In this document: in pieces, positions 1 to 16,674 of the stretch
Numbering within the stretch: the stretch's first letter is position 1
Layout of the letters: every line of letters starts with the position of its first letter
Assembly (NCBI RefSeq): GCF_042242105.1
Contig: NC_092035.1
Location: 5,848,977-5,912,976 of the forward strand
Length of the DNA stretch: 64,000 nt
From: Pempheris klunzingeri
Taxonomy: Eukaryota; Chordata; Actinopteri; Acropomatiformes; Pempheridae
Direction of reading: 5' to 3'
The notes under the pieces: generated by a model
The model's database searches: none
The model's input: the letters and a program-made list of their open reading frames with translations, nothing else
Told to the model about the DNA's origin: nothing
Translations under genes and position numbers: made by a program

Positions 1-1895
1 AATAGAAAATAAGAGGATTAGGCCAACACATTTGCTGAGCTGTGTTTGTGAGCGTTGACGGTGGCAGCAGGAGCAGCAGTAACCAAGGCGGCGGGAGAAA
101 TAGCTGTTGCTCAGCCGGTCCGACCGTCTACGACGCTCCTCTGCGCTCTACACCGCCGGGAGAGAAGGTCAGATTTCGAAATGTCACCGGCGTGATTGTT
201 CCAGACGGCATAATTGGAGGCAAGACGCCCCACCCCTCCACCATCCCGTCCCTGTCCCCCCTCAGAGCAGATGATGGCGGGGGGGTGGTAGAAATCAAAC
301 ATATGCTGCTTTGCACCAAGAAAACGCTTTTTCCAGCCTGCAGGAAACCCAGTTATTTTACATTTAAAGACTAATAAGCCTGTTTGTTTTGGTTTTTAAT
401 GATGCTGCTCAATATTCACAGCGCTGCAGCTATAAAGCATAAATACCAGCATCCGCCAGAACATTAATGTCATAGAAATTACACACAATCAGGATAATCG
501 CCTCCAAAACATGCTGTTAAGAGGAGATTTTTCATTTTATTAAAAAGATTAATAATCCAAACTGGAGCTACGAATTGTTCACCTTGCATCCATTAAAAAA
601 GCTGCATAAATGTTATTTTTTGCTTTTAATCGCACTGTGAAATATGCAGACTTTGTCTAACTGTTGAATACTTTAAATAAGAGATAATAAAAGCCTCTTG
701 TAGTAGCATCAGATCTTAAAAACACAGCAGCCTGTTGTCGTTACACATGACGAGCTGAAGCCTACAGTAACAGGAACATCACCCACGGACACAAATATGT
801 TATTTTCGGTAGCGGAAAGGAAAGGACGCCCGCGGCACCAAGCTCCTCACACTCATCTGGACACTCAGCATATGTTTGGTTCTCCTCCGCACCATCCAGG
901 GAGGCACGCAGCCTTTACTGCCATGGGGAAAAGAGGGCGTCCCACCAGCCTGTCAACACATTTTGTTAGGGACCAGTGGAGATGTGAAGGCCAGGGGGCA
1001 AGATTTACATCTGAGGCCTATTTTAACAGTCTAATCTGATCTTTAATCTTCTGTGGAGCTTTATCATCACAATTTCTATAATATTTCTGATCCAGAATCA
1101 CTTTTCATCTTTGAAATCTTGTTCTTTTTTGATTTTGCATCATTTCATAAGTGCTTATTTGTGTTGATGTTGCAGTTCTCAGTGAAAGAAAGCTTAAAAA
1201 CCTGATGATTCTCAGGCAGGCTCTGGAGACTTCCTGATTCCCAAGCAGATCCAATGATATAGAAAGCTTTCCAGGGAAATTGTGCAGATCGTGTCTGTGT
1301 GTTCAGATTTTCAGGATAGTATCAAAGCAATATTGACCTGTACCTTCCTCAGACTCAACTGTGAGATGCTCAACCAAAGCGAAATTGTCCTTCTCAAACT
1401 GTTTTGTTTGATGACTAAAAATGCTGTTTTTGATTGTCTCCTCTCCCAATAATCATCTCACAACACCTCAAGTTTGTCTTTTACACCCTGAGGAAGTCTC
1501 TTACCTCCAGATAATGGGTGCATTGTCATTATCAAGACATGTTGACACAGATAATCAGGCATTTTGAGAAGATAATTAGAGAGCTGTGGTTAAAATCAAG
1601 GTTTTTTTATCGTTTTATCTTCTGCTTCCTACTTCATCAACCCAATTCGTTGCCACTGGAAAGGAGCAAGAGGGAAAACAGTGGAAAAGGGCAACGAGCC
1701 TGACTCAGCTGCCGGGTTCATGTTTACAGGAAATAAAGAGATGAATAATGAATCAACAAATGAAGCATGACTTTAAGATGACAGTCCACACATGCCAGTG
1801 TCTATGTGAGATTATCCAATTTAAAACAAAGCAAAAAAACAAGTCTCTGCAGGGAAAAAAACCAAAAACCGAATCATTACAGAGGTTTGACTCAC
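1..1895. other. Non-coding: distal gpd2 intron
   Basis: This stretch lies downstream of the fifth gpd2 coding exon on the minus strand. I looked for the next conserved gpd2 exon and did not find it, so it should lie left of the window. About 50-300 is richer in G, C and CpG than the surrounding AT-rich DNA, and 790-1040 is moderately GC-rich. The short open frames in both blocks resemble no protein I know. No repeat family is obvious. Confidence 0.6.
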
Positions 1896-4800
1896 CGTCA
1901 TAGTAGACGATGGCTCCCACCAGCTTATCTTTCTTCAACATGGGGAAAAGCTCCAAGGCTTTGGTCTTACTGAGGACGTAGCTGCTCTTCAGGCACTGGA
2001 TCCCGGCCACCAAGTCGTACATCTTGATCCCTGCCCAGTAGTAAGGCAACTGCCACCATCTGGGAAATGAACACAGTGACCCTAACTGAATCCATCTGCC
2101 CATTTCATCACTTTTACACAATTAACTACATTTTTGGGGATAATTTCAGGTCTCAAATGCCACAAAAATTGTCTTTAAGTCTGACGATTACTTGTAAACA
2201 GGAAGCATGATGGGTAGTGGTGCAGACAGGTGAGGCGCTATCTCCAGCAGGTTGGCTCTCTCGTGGAGGGCCTCTTTCACCATCATGTACTGCTCCAGTA
2301 GAGAGGATCAGAAGATGACGACAAAGAAGAGCGACAGAGGAAAAATTAAAAATAAGAGGATGAAGAGGAACCTGTTCATAGTCTAACTGCATGATGGCCT
2401 TCTGGAGGTAGCGGACTCCGCCGTGGATTAGCTTGGTGCTCCGGCTGCTCGTCCCCGAGGAGAAATCGCTCCTCTCTACAAGAGCAGTCTTGAGGTCTGG
2501 AGGGTAAAAAAAGACAAAGCATAAGACAATAAAGATGCACAGTTTTTTATTAAGATGTCGTTAAAGCTTCCAATCTTTACAGGATGCAAGTGGGATCTTC
2601 AATCAGATACAAATATGATGAATATAGCAACATCATGGCTTCCAGAAATCTTATCAAAGAATGAGAAAAGGCTCCATTAGTTTCCATAGCATGATCACAC
2701 TGACTCTACTGACTACATTTAGTTTCACTGACAGAAAATTGTGATACAATGGAGCCAAAAATCAATTCCTGTCTCAGGAGCACTATTTTTGCTGCCTTAG
2801 CTTTAATTAATGATGAGTGCTTTTTATTACTGTATTAAAATGACATATCATCCACTCATAAATCAGAGTTCCCCCCCCCCCCAGTTGTATTTGTCAGTTA
2901 CCAAAGCACTGACACATGCTCCTCAGGTGTATTTATAGTAAATCACAGCTGCCATACTGGAATGAGACCATTATAAAGTGTTTCCCTGTGTCAGTAATGA
3001 CTCAGTAAGAACAGTTATACCGCCTGAGACCTGTTGCGTCCCATGACGGCTGCAACGTTTGAAAGCAGCTGAGAGTGATCTTACTGCGCGTGACAGCGTC
3101 TAAGGCACATCCTGCCCCCGTGGCCCCTCCCCCGACGACCAGGACATCAAACTCCTCTGTGTTTCTCAGCGCCGCCAGCTGGGCCTGCCGGGAGGGCAGC
3201 TCGTCCGCGAAGGGAACCCTCAGCTCTGCCTCTGCTGCCACGTGGGCTAGCCGAGCCTGGATGTGACACAAACACAGGAACAATGAGCACAGCGCCTTTT
3301 ATGGACTCATTTGTATTCCCTAAAGTGTGAAATCTATATAGTTTCTATATATATAGTTATATCTATATAGTTTTCTATATTAGTTTCTATGTTAAATTCT
3401 TTAAAACGAGACAAATACAGCAACACTTTCCTTGAGGTGCATTTTGTGATGTGTTTACGCATCATTCGTGCATAATAATCATCTTGTACAGCGGTGTGAT
3501 ATAGTGCATAATGACTTGCAATCATTTCAATACATTATGGATTTGACGTGACTGCGTAATGACATTACTGTAGAATATGCATTATTGTGTTGTAACTGGT
3601 GGAATATAATGTACATAATACCTGCAGCATCCTCTCAGTGGATATTATCATTACTAAATGGTTTTTAATGTAACTTACTGTAGCTTTAACCCCTTTATAT
3701 AATAGACAGAAACATACATATTAATAATAATCCTCTACACTTGATCTACCATCATGCCCTGTTTGTTTTTTGATTTTTAAAGAATTGCACTGCTAAGAAA
3801 TGAAAATATGATGTTGTACATTAAACTACTCAACTACTACCAGTATATAAAGTAGTTAATACCAGCTTTGACAGGGAAATGCTACTTACACGGTGATGCA
3901 AGATGTAATTCAAGACTGTATTTATTGACAAAAAACACAGATAAATTAGTAGTTTTAATATTTTAAGTAGCTGATATCTACTAAGAATGCAGGCATGTTA
4001 CTTGTGAAAGAGCATTTTTACTTTTAAGCATTTCTACTTTTCTGCAACCACTAAATGCAGCACCAATGTAGTTGGAATACATTTTTAAGAAATGGAAAAC
4101 AAGAAGGAGCTTTTGGTTTTCTGACTGTGTTCTTCTTCCTTTCACTTCCTAAGTGAAGTGTTGCTAATATTATAAATATTCATGATGTTATTAGTTGCAA
4201 GAAGATGTTTGCTGGGGGTTAGTATGTGCTCAGACATGCTGCTCAGTTTCACTAAACCCACAAAGTAAATCACAGTCCAGTCTTTGAATCTCACTTATAT
4301 CTTTGTCTGATTAGCAAAAGTATCAATTTAAAGAAATAATCACAGCTACAATAAAAAGCATAGCTCCCCTCTGATGTGAGGGTGTGGGATTTCGCTTCTA
4401 ATGAAATATTTATTCATTTTTCTATTTAGCAGCTCAAGCTAAATGATTGCATCAAGCCGCTTTGAAGCAAACGTGGCATTTGACTTGCAAATAGAAGCAG
4501 GCGTTTGTAATTTAGGTCTGCGACCGCAAACAAGACGATGATATAATCATTGTCTATTTTTGATGATGCACACAGACAAACACCGCCACAGAATTAAGAG
4601 CCAGCGTGCCCCCCGTAATCAAGTTAAGTCAGTGAATGGCACCGCAAAGCCCATGCTAATAGCCAATCGGCCGCTGTCTTGAAAACTTCACCAAGCCATA
4701 TGCCCTTGCTAAAGGAGACAAGACGGACATTCATCTCATCAGCATTACAATTACTGGGATCAGAGGCATGCATGATTACAAACTATTGTAAAAATAATTA

Positions 4801-6349
4801 GATTTCATCAGGGTCGACTTCTTGCTTACCAATCCATGCTTGGTCGAGAGGACGACGACGGGCGAGAGAAGACAATAATCGCGCCAGGACACAAAACAAA
4901 GTTCACATTAGGTTGGACAGTCAAATAAAGTCTGGTATGTAGATGTGCAGCACGCCTAAAATAGCCCTACGTCAGGTCAGAGGTCAGGGGAAACACAGCT
5001 AGCTGCGTGTCTGTCTCAAATGAAGCCAAGCCGTGAGGTTATTTTTGTGCTCATGAGGATGATCGGCAGGGAGACAAAAGCTGGGGTCCTTGAGGGCCAG
5101 CGGCTCCCAGTGTCGCCCATCATGAGGGGAAGTGCTAACTCAAGACCTCTACTGCCATTAAAACTTTCCTCATCCCTCAAACTTCTGGTGTTGTCCATCT
5201 AGACTGTCAAGCAGCTAAACTTTGTTTGTCATCCCCTCCAAACTGTAGATAAACACACAGTTTACAATATATGAAACAACTAAATGCATCTAAACTTTCA
5301 TTGACTGTCTATGTTACAGAACAAGCACAATAATCTGGTCAAAACATGTTTCTTTGCATGAGGTTTGCTCAGAGGAACAGTTTTTTCTTTCTATGTTCAT
5401 AAACATATTCAAAGCTTCCTCTAAATTGATTCATCTAAATGAATGACTTGAAGCGAGGTGATGTATAGCTGCGTTGCCATGGAAACCACCATTAAGAGAA
5501 AGCTGCTCCTCCGCTCAGATTAAAAGAGAAGTACAACATTTTGTTAAATATGCTTGTTTGCTTTTCTACTTTTGTTTGAGACACCACTCTCAAGTGTGAG
5601 GTTACATAGTCAGCTAGCTTAGCTTGGCATGAAGCCTGGACGCAGCCTGGTTCTGTCTGAAGCCAACAGAGTCTGCCTCTGAGGTTCACTTATTAACACA
5701 CTGCAGCTTGTGTCTTCAAAACCAAAGTGTAAAAACAATTAGCTGTCTTGCTGGTGCAGGTGGTCAGACTTGACAGCGGTGTCGTCATCTAATTCTCAGC
5801 AAAAAAGCAAATAAATGTATTTCCCAAAATGTCAAACTCGTCCTTTAAAGGACTCAAACCTCCTAAAACTCAGAAAGGAAGCTGTCATACACATTTACAA
5901 TTAATTCATTGAACCATGAAATGGAAGAAAAATATGTGGAGGGAGTTAGTTCCATGAGAGTTTTACCACAATGTAAAAACCTGCTGGGAAAATAGATTAC
6001 GCCGATTTTATCCATCCAGTGCCGGCGTACTTGCAGGTGAATGAAAGCTCCTGCACAGCAGCTGGCAAGTGTCCAAAAAACAAAAAAACATCCTTGGAGT
6101 TGGCAGTGAACACATTCCAAAATCTAGACAGGACATGCCCTGAGAGGCCGTCCCTCCCTGCTGCAGCTGTACTGTTGTAATGCCTGAAACAGCAGCAAAT
6201 TCAGAAGGCCACTGTGTTTTTGGGAACCAAGTATCAACTTACCTGTGTCTTCCTGTACTCAATTAGCTGTGACAGGCCAAAAGCTGTGGCGACCGCCCCG
6301 CCTCCTATGATCGCCGTGCGTTTCAGAGCCCTCCTGAACGCCATGGGCC
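1896..6349 (-). CDS. gpd2: gpd2, mitochondrial glycerol-3-phosphate dehydrogenase (5' part)
   Basis: FAD-dependent enzyme of the inner mitochondrial membrane that oxidises glycerol-3-phosphate to dihydroxyacetone phosphate and passes electrons to ubiquinone (glycerol phosphate shuttle). Coding exons in transcript order: 6344-6243, 3256-3085, 2496-2372, 2289-2192, 2059-1896. All junctions are GT-AG and the phases agree, giving 220 codons. Exon 1 starts with [11 protein letters not shown], a basic mitochondrial presequence, and its ATG follows an acceptor by 5 bases, so the 5' UTR is itself spliced. Exon 2 carries the dinucleotide-binding motif [18 protein letters not shown]. Later exons hold the family blocks [38 protein letters not shown] and [13 protein letters not shown]. 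About one third of the usual ~727 residues is present; the remaining catalytic part and the EF hands lie off the left edge. The gene is divergent from nr4a2, as in human. Identity is very secure. Confidence 0.97.
2871..2882. repeat. Poly-C tract (12)
   Basis: Twelve C in the gpd2 intron between the exons at 3085 and 2496. Likely length-polymorphic; no function inferred. Confidence 0.9.
4440..4960. promoter_or_regulatory. Candidate conserved non-coding element in gpd2 intron
   Basis: About 500 bp inside the intron between the first two gpd2 coding exons (3257-6242). It is open in no frame for long, has no simple repeats, and is more balanced in composition than the AT-rich flanks. It contains a homeodomain-type TAATTA at 4795-4800 and a CCAAT motif near 4662. 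This look is common for vertebrate conserved enhancers, and introns neighbouring transcription-factor genes such as nr4a2 often hold them. Conservation was not measured, so this is inference from texture alone. Confidence 0.3.
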
Positions 6350-9300
6350 CTGTGCAGGAGATAGAGTGCAGTGAGGAGGCACGGTAGGGACGATTTAAAG
6401 CTCTGACATGACAGGTGATCGTGTGAAGGAGGCATGTAAGCCTGAAAGAGGGCGTAAGTAAGGGGGGAGGGAGGGTCCAAAAAGCTGCAAGTCAGGTTGG
6501 AATAGAGAAAAGTTCATGTACAGAAGCCCCAGTGGCAATTTTGAAGATACATGTGCCTTGTTTTTTCTATAGCTTTCCCCCATTAATCATCTTGTCTATG
6601 AAACATCAAAAAAATGGAAATTGTCTGTTAAATTTCAAAGTGACATCCTGTGAAAAACCTGTTTTCAATCATAGAAAATAGAGAAAAAGCAGAAAATGTG
6701 TATATTTTAGAAGCTATCATGAAATGTTGTCTTCTTTAATTGTTGGTCAGAGGAAATCAGCACTTTGAGGACACCACATTCACTGTGACGGGTGCTTGTT
6801 ATTATTTTTGACATTTAAAACACCACAAGATCAGAATGACTGATTAGCTGGAAGTGGAAATTGACAGATTAATCAATAGTGAAAATGTTTCATTCACAAT
6901 CGTTATGTTTGTCCAACTGTGCAGCATTAACACATCATTCACTTTGCTTTGACTTCGACTATTCTGTGCAACGCATACAAATAGAAAGTAACATAAACTA
7001 CTAATATTTTGTTCATATTTGGTCTTAATGCTTTGCAGTAATTCAGTTTTGACAGACCCAACACTTAATAGGACAATCAGCAGATTGATCGTTAATAAAA
7101 TCATTGGCAGCCCAAATTATCAGTTGGGCAGTTTGTCGTCCACAAACTTTAAGAGTGTCTGATTACTTTTGGCCATATAGTGTAAATGTACTTGTTTGAA
7201 ACTAGGACTGCAACTAACCAACTAACTTACTATTTGACCTTATCATCAAATAATCTGCCAAACAATGTCCTGATTATTCAGATAGCCTATAAACTGCCAG
7301 AAAATAGTGAAAAACATTAAAAATTACATCTTGAAAGTGAGTTCTTTGTCTCAAGAACCTACAAATGTTCCATTTAACATCACATAAGTAGGAAAAGCAG
7401 CAAATCTACACATTTGAGAGGATAGAACTGGGAATATTTGGAGTTTTTGTGCTAAAAATTGGCACAAGTCAGTAAATAATTGTTGGAAAAGTTTCCAACT
7501 ACGAGCATTATGTTAAAGAGCAAAACTCAGCAGTATTACCTTGTTTAAAATCAACACACAGTATATTTGCAGCTTGGTACAAAGCAACTGGTGGGATAAT
7601 GTTTCCACATTTTCATAATGACTGTGCACCATAAGGAGCAGAACATGACACCAGCCTGGCAGGGCGAGGGCCTCAAATCCCATCAGAGGCAGCCCAAAAA
7701 AGTATTTAATACTTTGAGTAAAGGTTTCCTGGGAGTGGCATACGCTGGAGCAGATTCTAATGCATTTTAATAAAACACAGCTACAGATGGCACAAATGTC
7801 AATAAGCAGTTTGGTGCAACAAATGACCTATCTAGTAGAAGTAGCATGCTATTGTGTCAGCCAACGTCAGCACCAGAAATCTACTTTGGACCACATTGTG
7901 AATTAAACTACTCACTTAACACAACTGTTATACTGCAAATAAATCAAACACCGACATGAAGGTGTTGTTTATTTGTAAAATTACCACAAAACAGTCAAAG
8001 TTTGACCTGCGTTTGCCTCAAAAATGCACTGTAGCATTGTGGGATGTCTGATTACAGTATTGTACTTTGGTTTCTTTCATTACCTGTTATAAAGACGGTT
8101 TACAGCTTCTCCTCAGAAACTCCTCCGCGACACAACTGCACACGTCAGATGCTAAAGGTGTGAGCTACGGAGAAGACTGAAATATAATTATAGATTTCGC
8201 CGCTAATGACTGTGGCAGAGTTTTAACATCCTCTGAAAGACGTGGTGACTGACAAGAATGAGAAATTAGACTTATTTATATCAGAGGATCCCCTTCTGCC
8301 AGGGTTAAATATCAAAAGCTGAAACATTTAGCTTTAGGTTGGGCTATAATACATTTGTCAGGGTTCTCTGGTGGAAAAACATTGGAACGGTGAAGCTGTT
8401 TCTGAGTATAAATCACCTAAAAATTCTATTTCTTATGGCATATTGGTCAATATTAAACACAGACAACAACATAGCTGCAATAAGCCTATAGGTGGCTGAT
8501 ATACTGGCATGACAGATTCATCACTGTAGGTCTAATACGTTCTCAAATGTAGAATATTAAATAAAATAGTCCAAATCTGGCAGCTTGAAATATTACATCA
8601 AATCAGCAAGCAAGATTAGAAGTTTTATGTTCAGGGAAATATGGTGATCTTTTTTAAAGTCCACTATCAAATTCAGTTTGGGCATATTCTCATATGTACA
8701 CTAATATTGGAAAATCCCAATATCCACTAGGCCTTCCATACACCATATAGTCAAAAGCTACTCTGTGGCATACCACAGGCTTTCACGCCCTCTCACAGGC
8801 TGCTCATTACTGAAAATAAAGGCCAAACACGACAATAATTAGCCCTGAGGAGCTCTTTTCACTGCAATGTGCTGATGGCTGTGGTTTAGCCAGCTGAACC
8901 ACAAAACTGTCAAAGTGAGGCTCTAATAAGTGAGTGACATAACCATGAAATGTAACTATTCCAGCTCATGGTGATGCTGGGACCACCCTCCTCTCTCACC
9001 CTGCCCCATCCACTTACATCAGCCTGCAGATTCATTATGAGTCAGCACAGGAGGGGGGCTGTAATGTTGGCTGCCTTTTGAAGACACACATGGCGAACTC
9101 CATTGACATTTTTGTCATTTTAAGGCCTATATGTGTTTACACGAGATATCTGGGAAATCCCGTTTGAAGTTTTGACAGCCACACATCGCGGGTTTGCTTT
9201 TAACAGCAGGTGGTAGTATATTGATCAACAAGGTCTGGTAACCTTATTCCTAACCGATACATCATATCACAAGAGGAAGTGGTTGTTATTTCAAACTGAC

Positions 9301-9655
9301 ATCTTGCTGTGGATTAAAATGTCAAAACCAATAACGACTTTCGTCTTAACAGTCACGAATAAGCTTTTCGGCTTAAAAAAAAAAAAGACAACCCCACCCT
9401 TTCCTCCACAGGAAGGCGTAGAGTTATAGGGAAAATTAAGCTGTTTTTACGGTTTTAAATAAGCAAAATACACACCGTAATTTGGCGTGCCCTTAGCGAT
9501 AACGTCTGGAGAGAAGAGGTTATCGGCTCTGCGCCAAAAAACACATGGTTACCCATTAATAATGTATTAATAATAATGTATGTATTCTAAAATGTCCAAA
9601 AAGCACCCAGTGACACAACAGACATTCCCACTTACAGGATTTCTTGTTTTTTGGC
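6350..9655. other. Non-coding: gpd2 5' intron or intergenic
   Basis: No coding exon recognised. Since the first gpd2 coding exon begins at a splice acceptor, at least part of this is probably the intron to a non-coding first exon, perhaps near 9.7 kb. It holds two short pieces resembling DNA-transposon termini, listed separately, and AT-rich DNA without clear motifs. Confidence 0.55.
7160..7183. repeat. DNA-transposon terminus-like fragment
   Basis: Contains ACTTTTGGCCATATAGTGTA, which resembles the inverted terminal repeat of small DNA transposons common in fish (an end beginning TACACTATATGGCCAAAAGT). A partly matching sequence in the opposite orientation lies at about 8740-8758 (ACACCATATAGTCAAAAG). 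The two face away from each other, so they are not the ends of one element. I could not find the partner terminus or any transposase. Confidence 0.4.
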
Positions 9656-9659
9656 TGAA

Positions 9660-9870
9660 TAAACCTCGCAGGGCGGCGACTGAGGACATCGGTTGTTATC
9701 CAAACCCTTGCTATGTGTTTGACAGCTCGGACCAGGAAGCTGAGCGGCGCCGAAAGACGTCTGGGAGAGCCAATCAGAGCGCGGCACTCTGGCTGCGCTC
9801 GACCAATGGCGTTGGAGAGGAGGCGGCGCCACGTTGTTGACGTAAGGTGAGGCTAAGATTGCGCAACACT
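9660..9870. promoter_or_regulatory. CpG-rich promoter-like block between gpd2 and nr4a2
   Basis: A local CpG-rich island in AT-rich surroundings. Visible motifs are two CCAAT boxes (9770-9774 and 9803-9807), a CRE-like TGACGTAA (9838-9845) and a perfect C/EBP palindrome TTGCGCAA (9859-9866). It sits 3.3 kb upstream of the gpd2 ATG and about 1.05 kb upstream of the nr4a2 ATG, so it could drive non-coding first exons of either or both. CREB-type input fits nr4a2 as an immediate-early gene, but which gene it serves is inference. Confidence 0.5.
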
Positions 9871-10289
9871 GGTCTCCCCTCCATCCTCCTCCTGCAGGAT
9901 AATAATAAAGAGGAAGAAGTGCCACCAGCTGTCGTTTCCTGTCTCTTTCAGCACTGAGGCATGGAGGGGGAAACCAAGACTGCAACATATTACTACACTG
10001 ACATTTTTAAAGTATTTATTTTAGTATTTCTTGCACTAAACATGTGTTTTACGCTGTAAAATGATGCTTTTTAACCTGCTGTGCTGATCCTACTCTTAAA
10101 AGACTTTAAATCTTACTCCAAATCAATGCCAAATGACATCTGTTTTGTGTTGCAGCACTGTGTTGAAAAAAAAATCGCAATAAAATTCCTTACATGTGAT
10201 GCAAACTGCAAGAAAGTGGGCCACAAGTATTATTTCCGAATTACTGTGCCCACACCAGTCAATTGCGCGCACACACGGAGGGACACGCA

Positions 10290-10560
10290 CGCGCACCTCC
10301 CCGCCCCTCTGAGGTTTGTGCGTAATAGGGGTTTGGCACACGGGTGCGCACCACGTAAACAAAAGCACATTGTAGGTGTCACTGGCAGCCAGTCCGCAAG
10401 CCAAGAGTGGGAGAAGTGAACAGTCATTTCCTTCGCTCTGCACACAGCGAGTGGACTTTTCTGGTCGCAGCTTAAGCTTTAATAGATCAGAAGCAACAGG
10501 GCAGCAGAGATGGGATTACTCGTCACTGTCCTCCCGCACTGGATGGAGGTCTGAGGTATT
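10290..10560 (+). promoter_or_regulatory. Probable nr4a2 proximal promoter / leader region
   Basis: The nr4a2 coding exon starts at an acceptor (AG at 10890-10891), so a non-coding upstream exon must exist. This region contains a GC box CCCCGCCCC (10299-10307), a forkhead-like GTAAACA (10355-10361), many CpG, and a plausible splice donor GAG|GTATTG near 10555. No convincing TATA box is seen. The leader-exon limits are not determined. Confidence 0.4.
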
Positions 10561-10891
10561 GCATGTTCTACTTTTTCTCCGCTCATTTATGAGGAAATCA
10601 ATGCACGCATGTCAATGTAAAGCTTGCAAGTGACGCTCTGATGTTTTATTTTAATTAATACCAGGCAGTGTCCATCTGGCAATAACATCCTCTGGAAAAT
10701 AAGACAACCAAAGCTTTAAGGTAATAATAAACAATCACAGTCTGACACACAAGTCGTTGAAGTCCGATTTATAAATAGTTTTAAGGTCGTTCGATGAGAA
10801 GAACATTTGAAAGTAATGTTTAATATCAGATACAAGCACAAACTGTGTACTTGCCTACTTTGAGCTGGCTGTGTTGTGCTTGTGTTTGCAG

Positions 10892-15288
<4,397 letters not shown>

Positions 15289-15841
15289 AGGCGTAAGAGA
15301 ACACACACTGGGACGTTTTCCTCAACGATGGCACTGTTAAGCTTGTTTTGCTTCAATCCCAGCAGTCATTCCTGACAGTTTGACATCTGTGCACTGCATA
15401 AAAAAACATGTCAAAATCAGATATTGTGTTCATAAATTACATTTTCCTCAAATCAAGTGAAAATGAGGATTGATATTAATAATTGTGATTTACTTGTATT
15501 TTTCTTTATAATATCAAACAAACCGCTTTGCCAGATTTAACACAATGGCATAGTGACGGTGACTTTTACACTGAGGATGAAAAGGACCAATTTTATCACT
15601 GTCTGCAGGAGAAACTCATTTATAGTCATATTTTATCTTATTTTTATATGTTTGGCAGGTAAAGACCCATTTTACATTTTCTTCTGCTTCTCAGCTTGTA
15701 CAGAGGCAGTTTTGATACCAGTGTGTCCCGTCATGTTTAGGTTTTTCATAACATATAGGCTATTAGTCCTATAGTGATTAATATAATAATATTCAGTAGA
15801 CTGTTGTGTTCTCAGAGTAAAACTGTCATTGTCCATGTTTT

Positions 15842-15851
15842 AATAAATAAA
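15842..15851 (+). terminator. Candidate nr4a2 polyadenylation signals
   Basis: Two overlapping AATAAA hexamers lie about 555 bp after the nr4a2 stop, giving a 3' UTR of roughly 0.6 kb. AU-rich ATTTATTT-type sequence follows at about 15925-15945. A longer alternative 3' UTR cannot be excluded. Confidence 0.5.
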
Positions 15852-16577
15852 TTACTGTTACTGCTGCTGGACTTGGATTCATTCACAAGGTTGTTTTTTA
15901 ATTTTTTAAATCTAATTTCTGTTTTTTATTTCATTTATTTCAAAACCAGATTATTCCACAGTCAAAATAGATATTGATACTGAAATACTGAGATATGGAT
16001 TTTGAGATATTGGTACATTTGCAGGTTGTGGTGTCTAAGCAACATTTCTAAAAAGAAGTATAATGTTGAAGGCTATTCAATGGAGATTCAAAGCCTCCAC
16101 ACAGAAATAGTTTTAAAGATATACCTCCTTGTAATAAATCACCTTATTATTAGATGGAGGTGTATAGAATTGAAATACTCAAGAAATTACATGCATTTAA
16201 TTAAATCTATGCTTTTTTTATTCTGCAAAGCTCATCTGCTGTCTGTGTGCAGGTGATTCAGTCTGCTCAGAAAGCAAATATTTACAGAGACATTATATTT
16301 TGTATTTAAGATACTTATCTCATGTGACTATTGAGACATCTGATTAAGGTATTAATTTTAACACTTAATTATAAAAATGAATTTGCTCATTAGTAAATAT
16401 TAGTATTACAAAGTGGCAACAGACTGGTTTTGCATGAAATGCTGCAAATCTCATACAAAGTTTTCACATTTTGTTGTTTTAATTGAAGCAATGTGGTGCA
16501 GAGAAGCACGAATACAGTAAAACATTCACTAATTAGCTGGAATTTTTTTTTTTTATTATTTTTCAGCATTAAAAGTC

Positions 16578-16674
16578 ATGCAAATGGCAAAATGTGGAGA
16601 GTAACTGCTGTAAGAAGGCCAAAATCTACATATTTGCATGTGTGCATGAATGTGTGTGTGAAGGTCAAAGGTCA
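16578..16674 (+). promoter_or_regulatory. Octamer + NBRE/DR1 motif cluster downstream of nr4a2
   Basis: Within 97 bp are an octamer ATGCAAAT (16578-16585), an inverted octamer ATTTGCAT (16632-16639), and a perfect DR1 AGGTCAAAGGTCA (16662-16674). The DR1 includes the exact NBRE AAAGGTCA (16667-16674), the monomer site of NR4A receptors. It lies about 1.3 kb after the nr4a2 stop. An autoregulatory enhancer is possible but is inference from motifs only. Confidence 0.35.

Noticed and set aside
7160..8758. One DNA transposon bounded by the two terminus-like fragments
   Set aside because: The fragments point outward relative to each other, so they cannot be the two ends of a single element.
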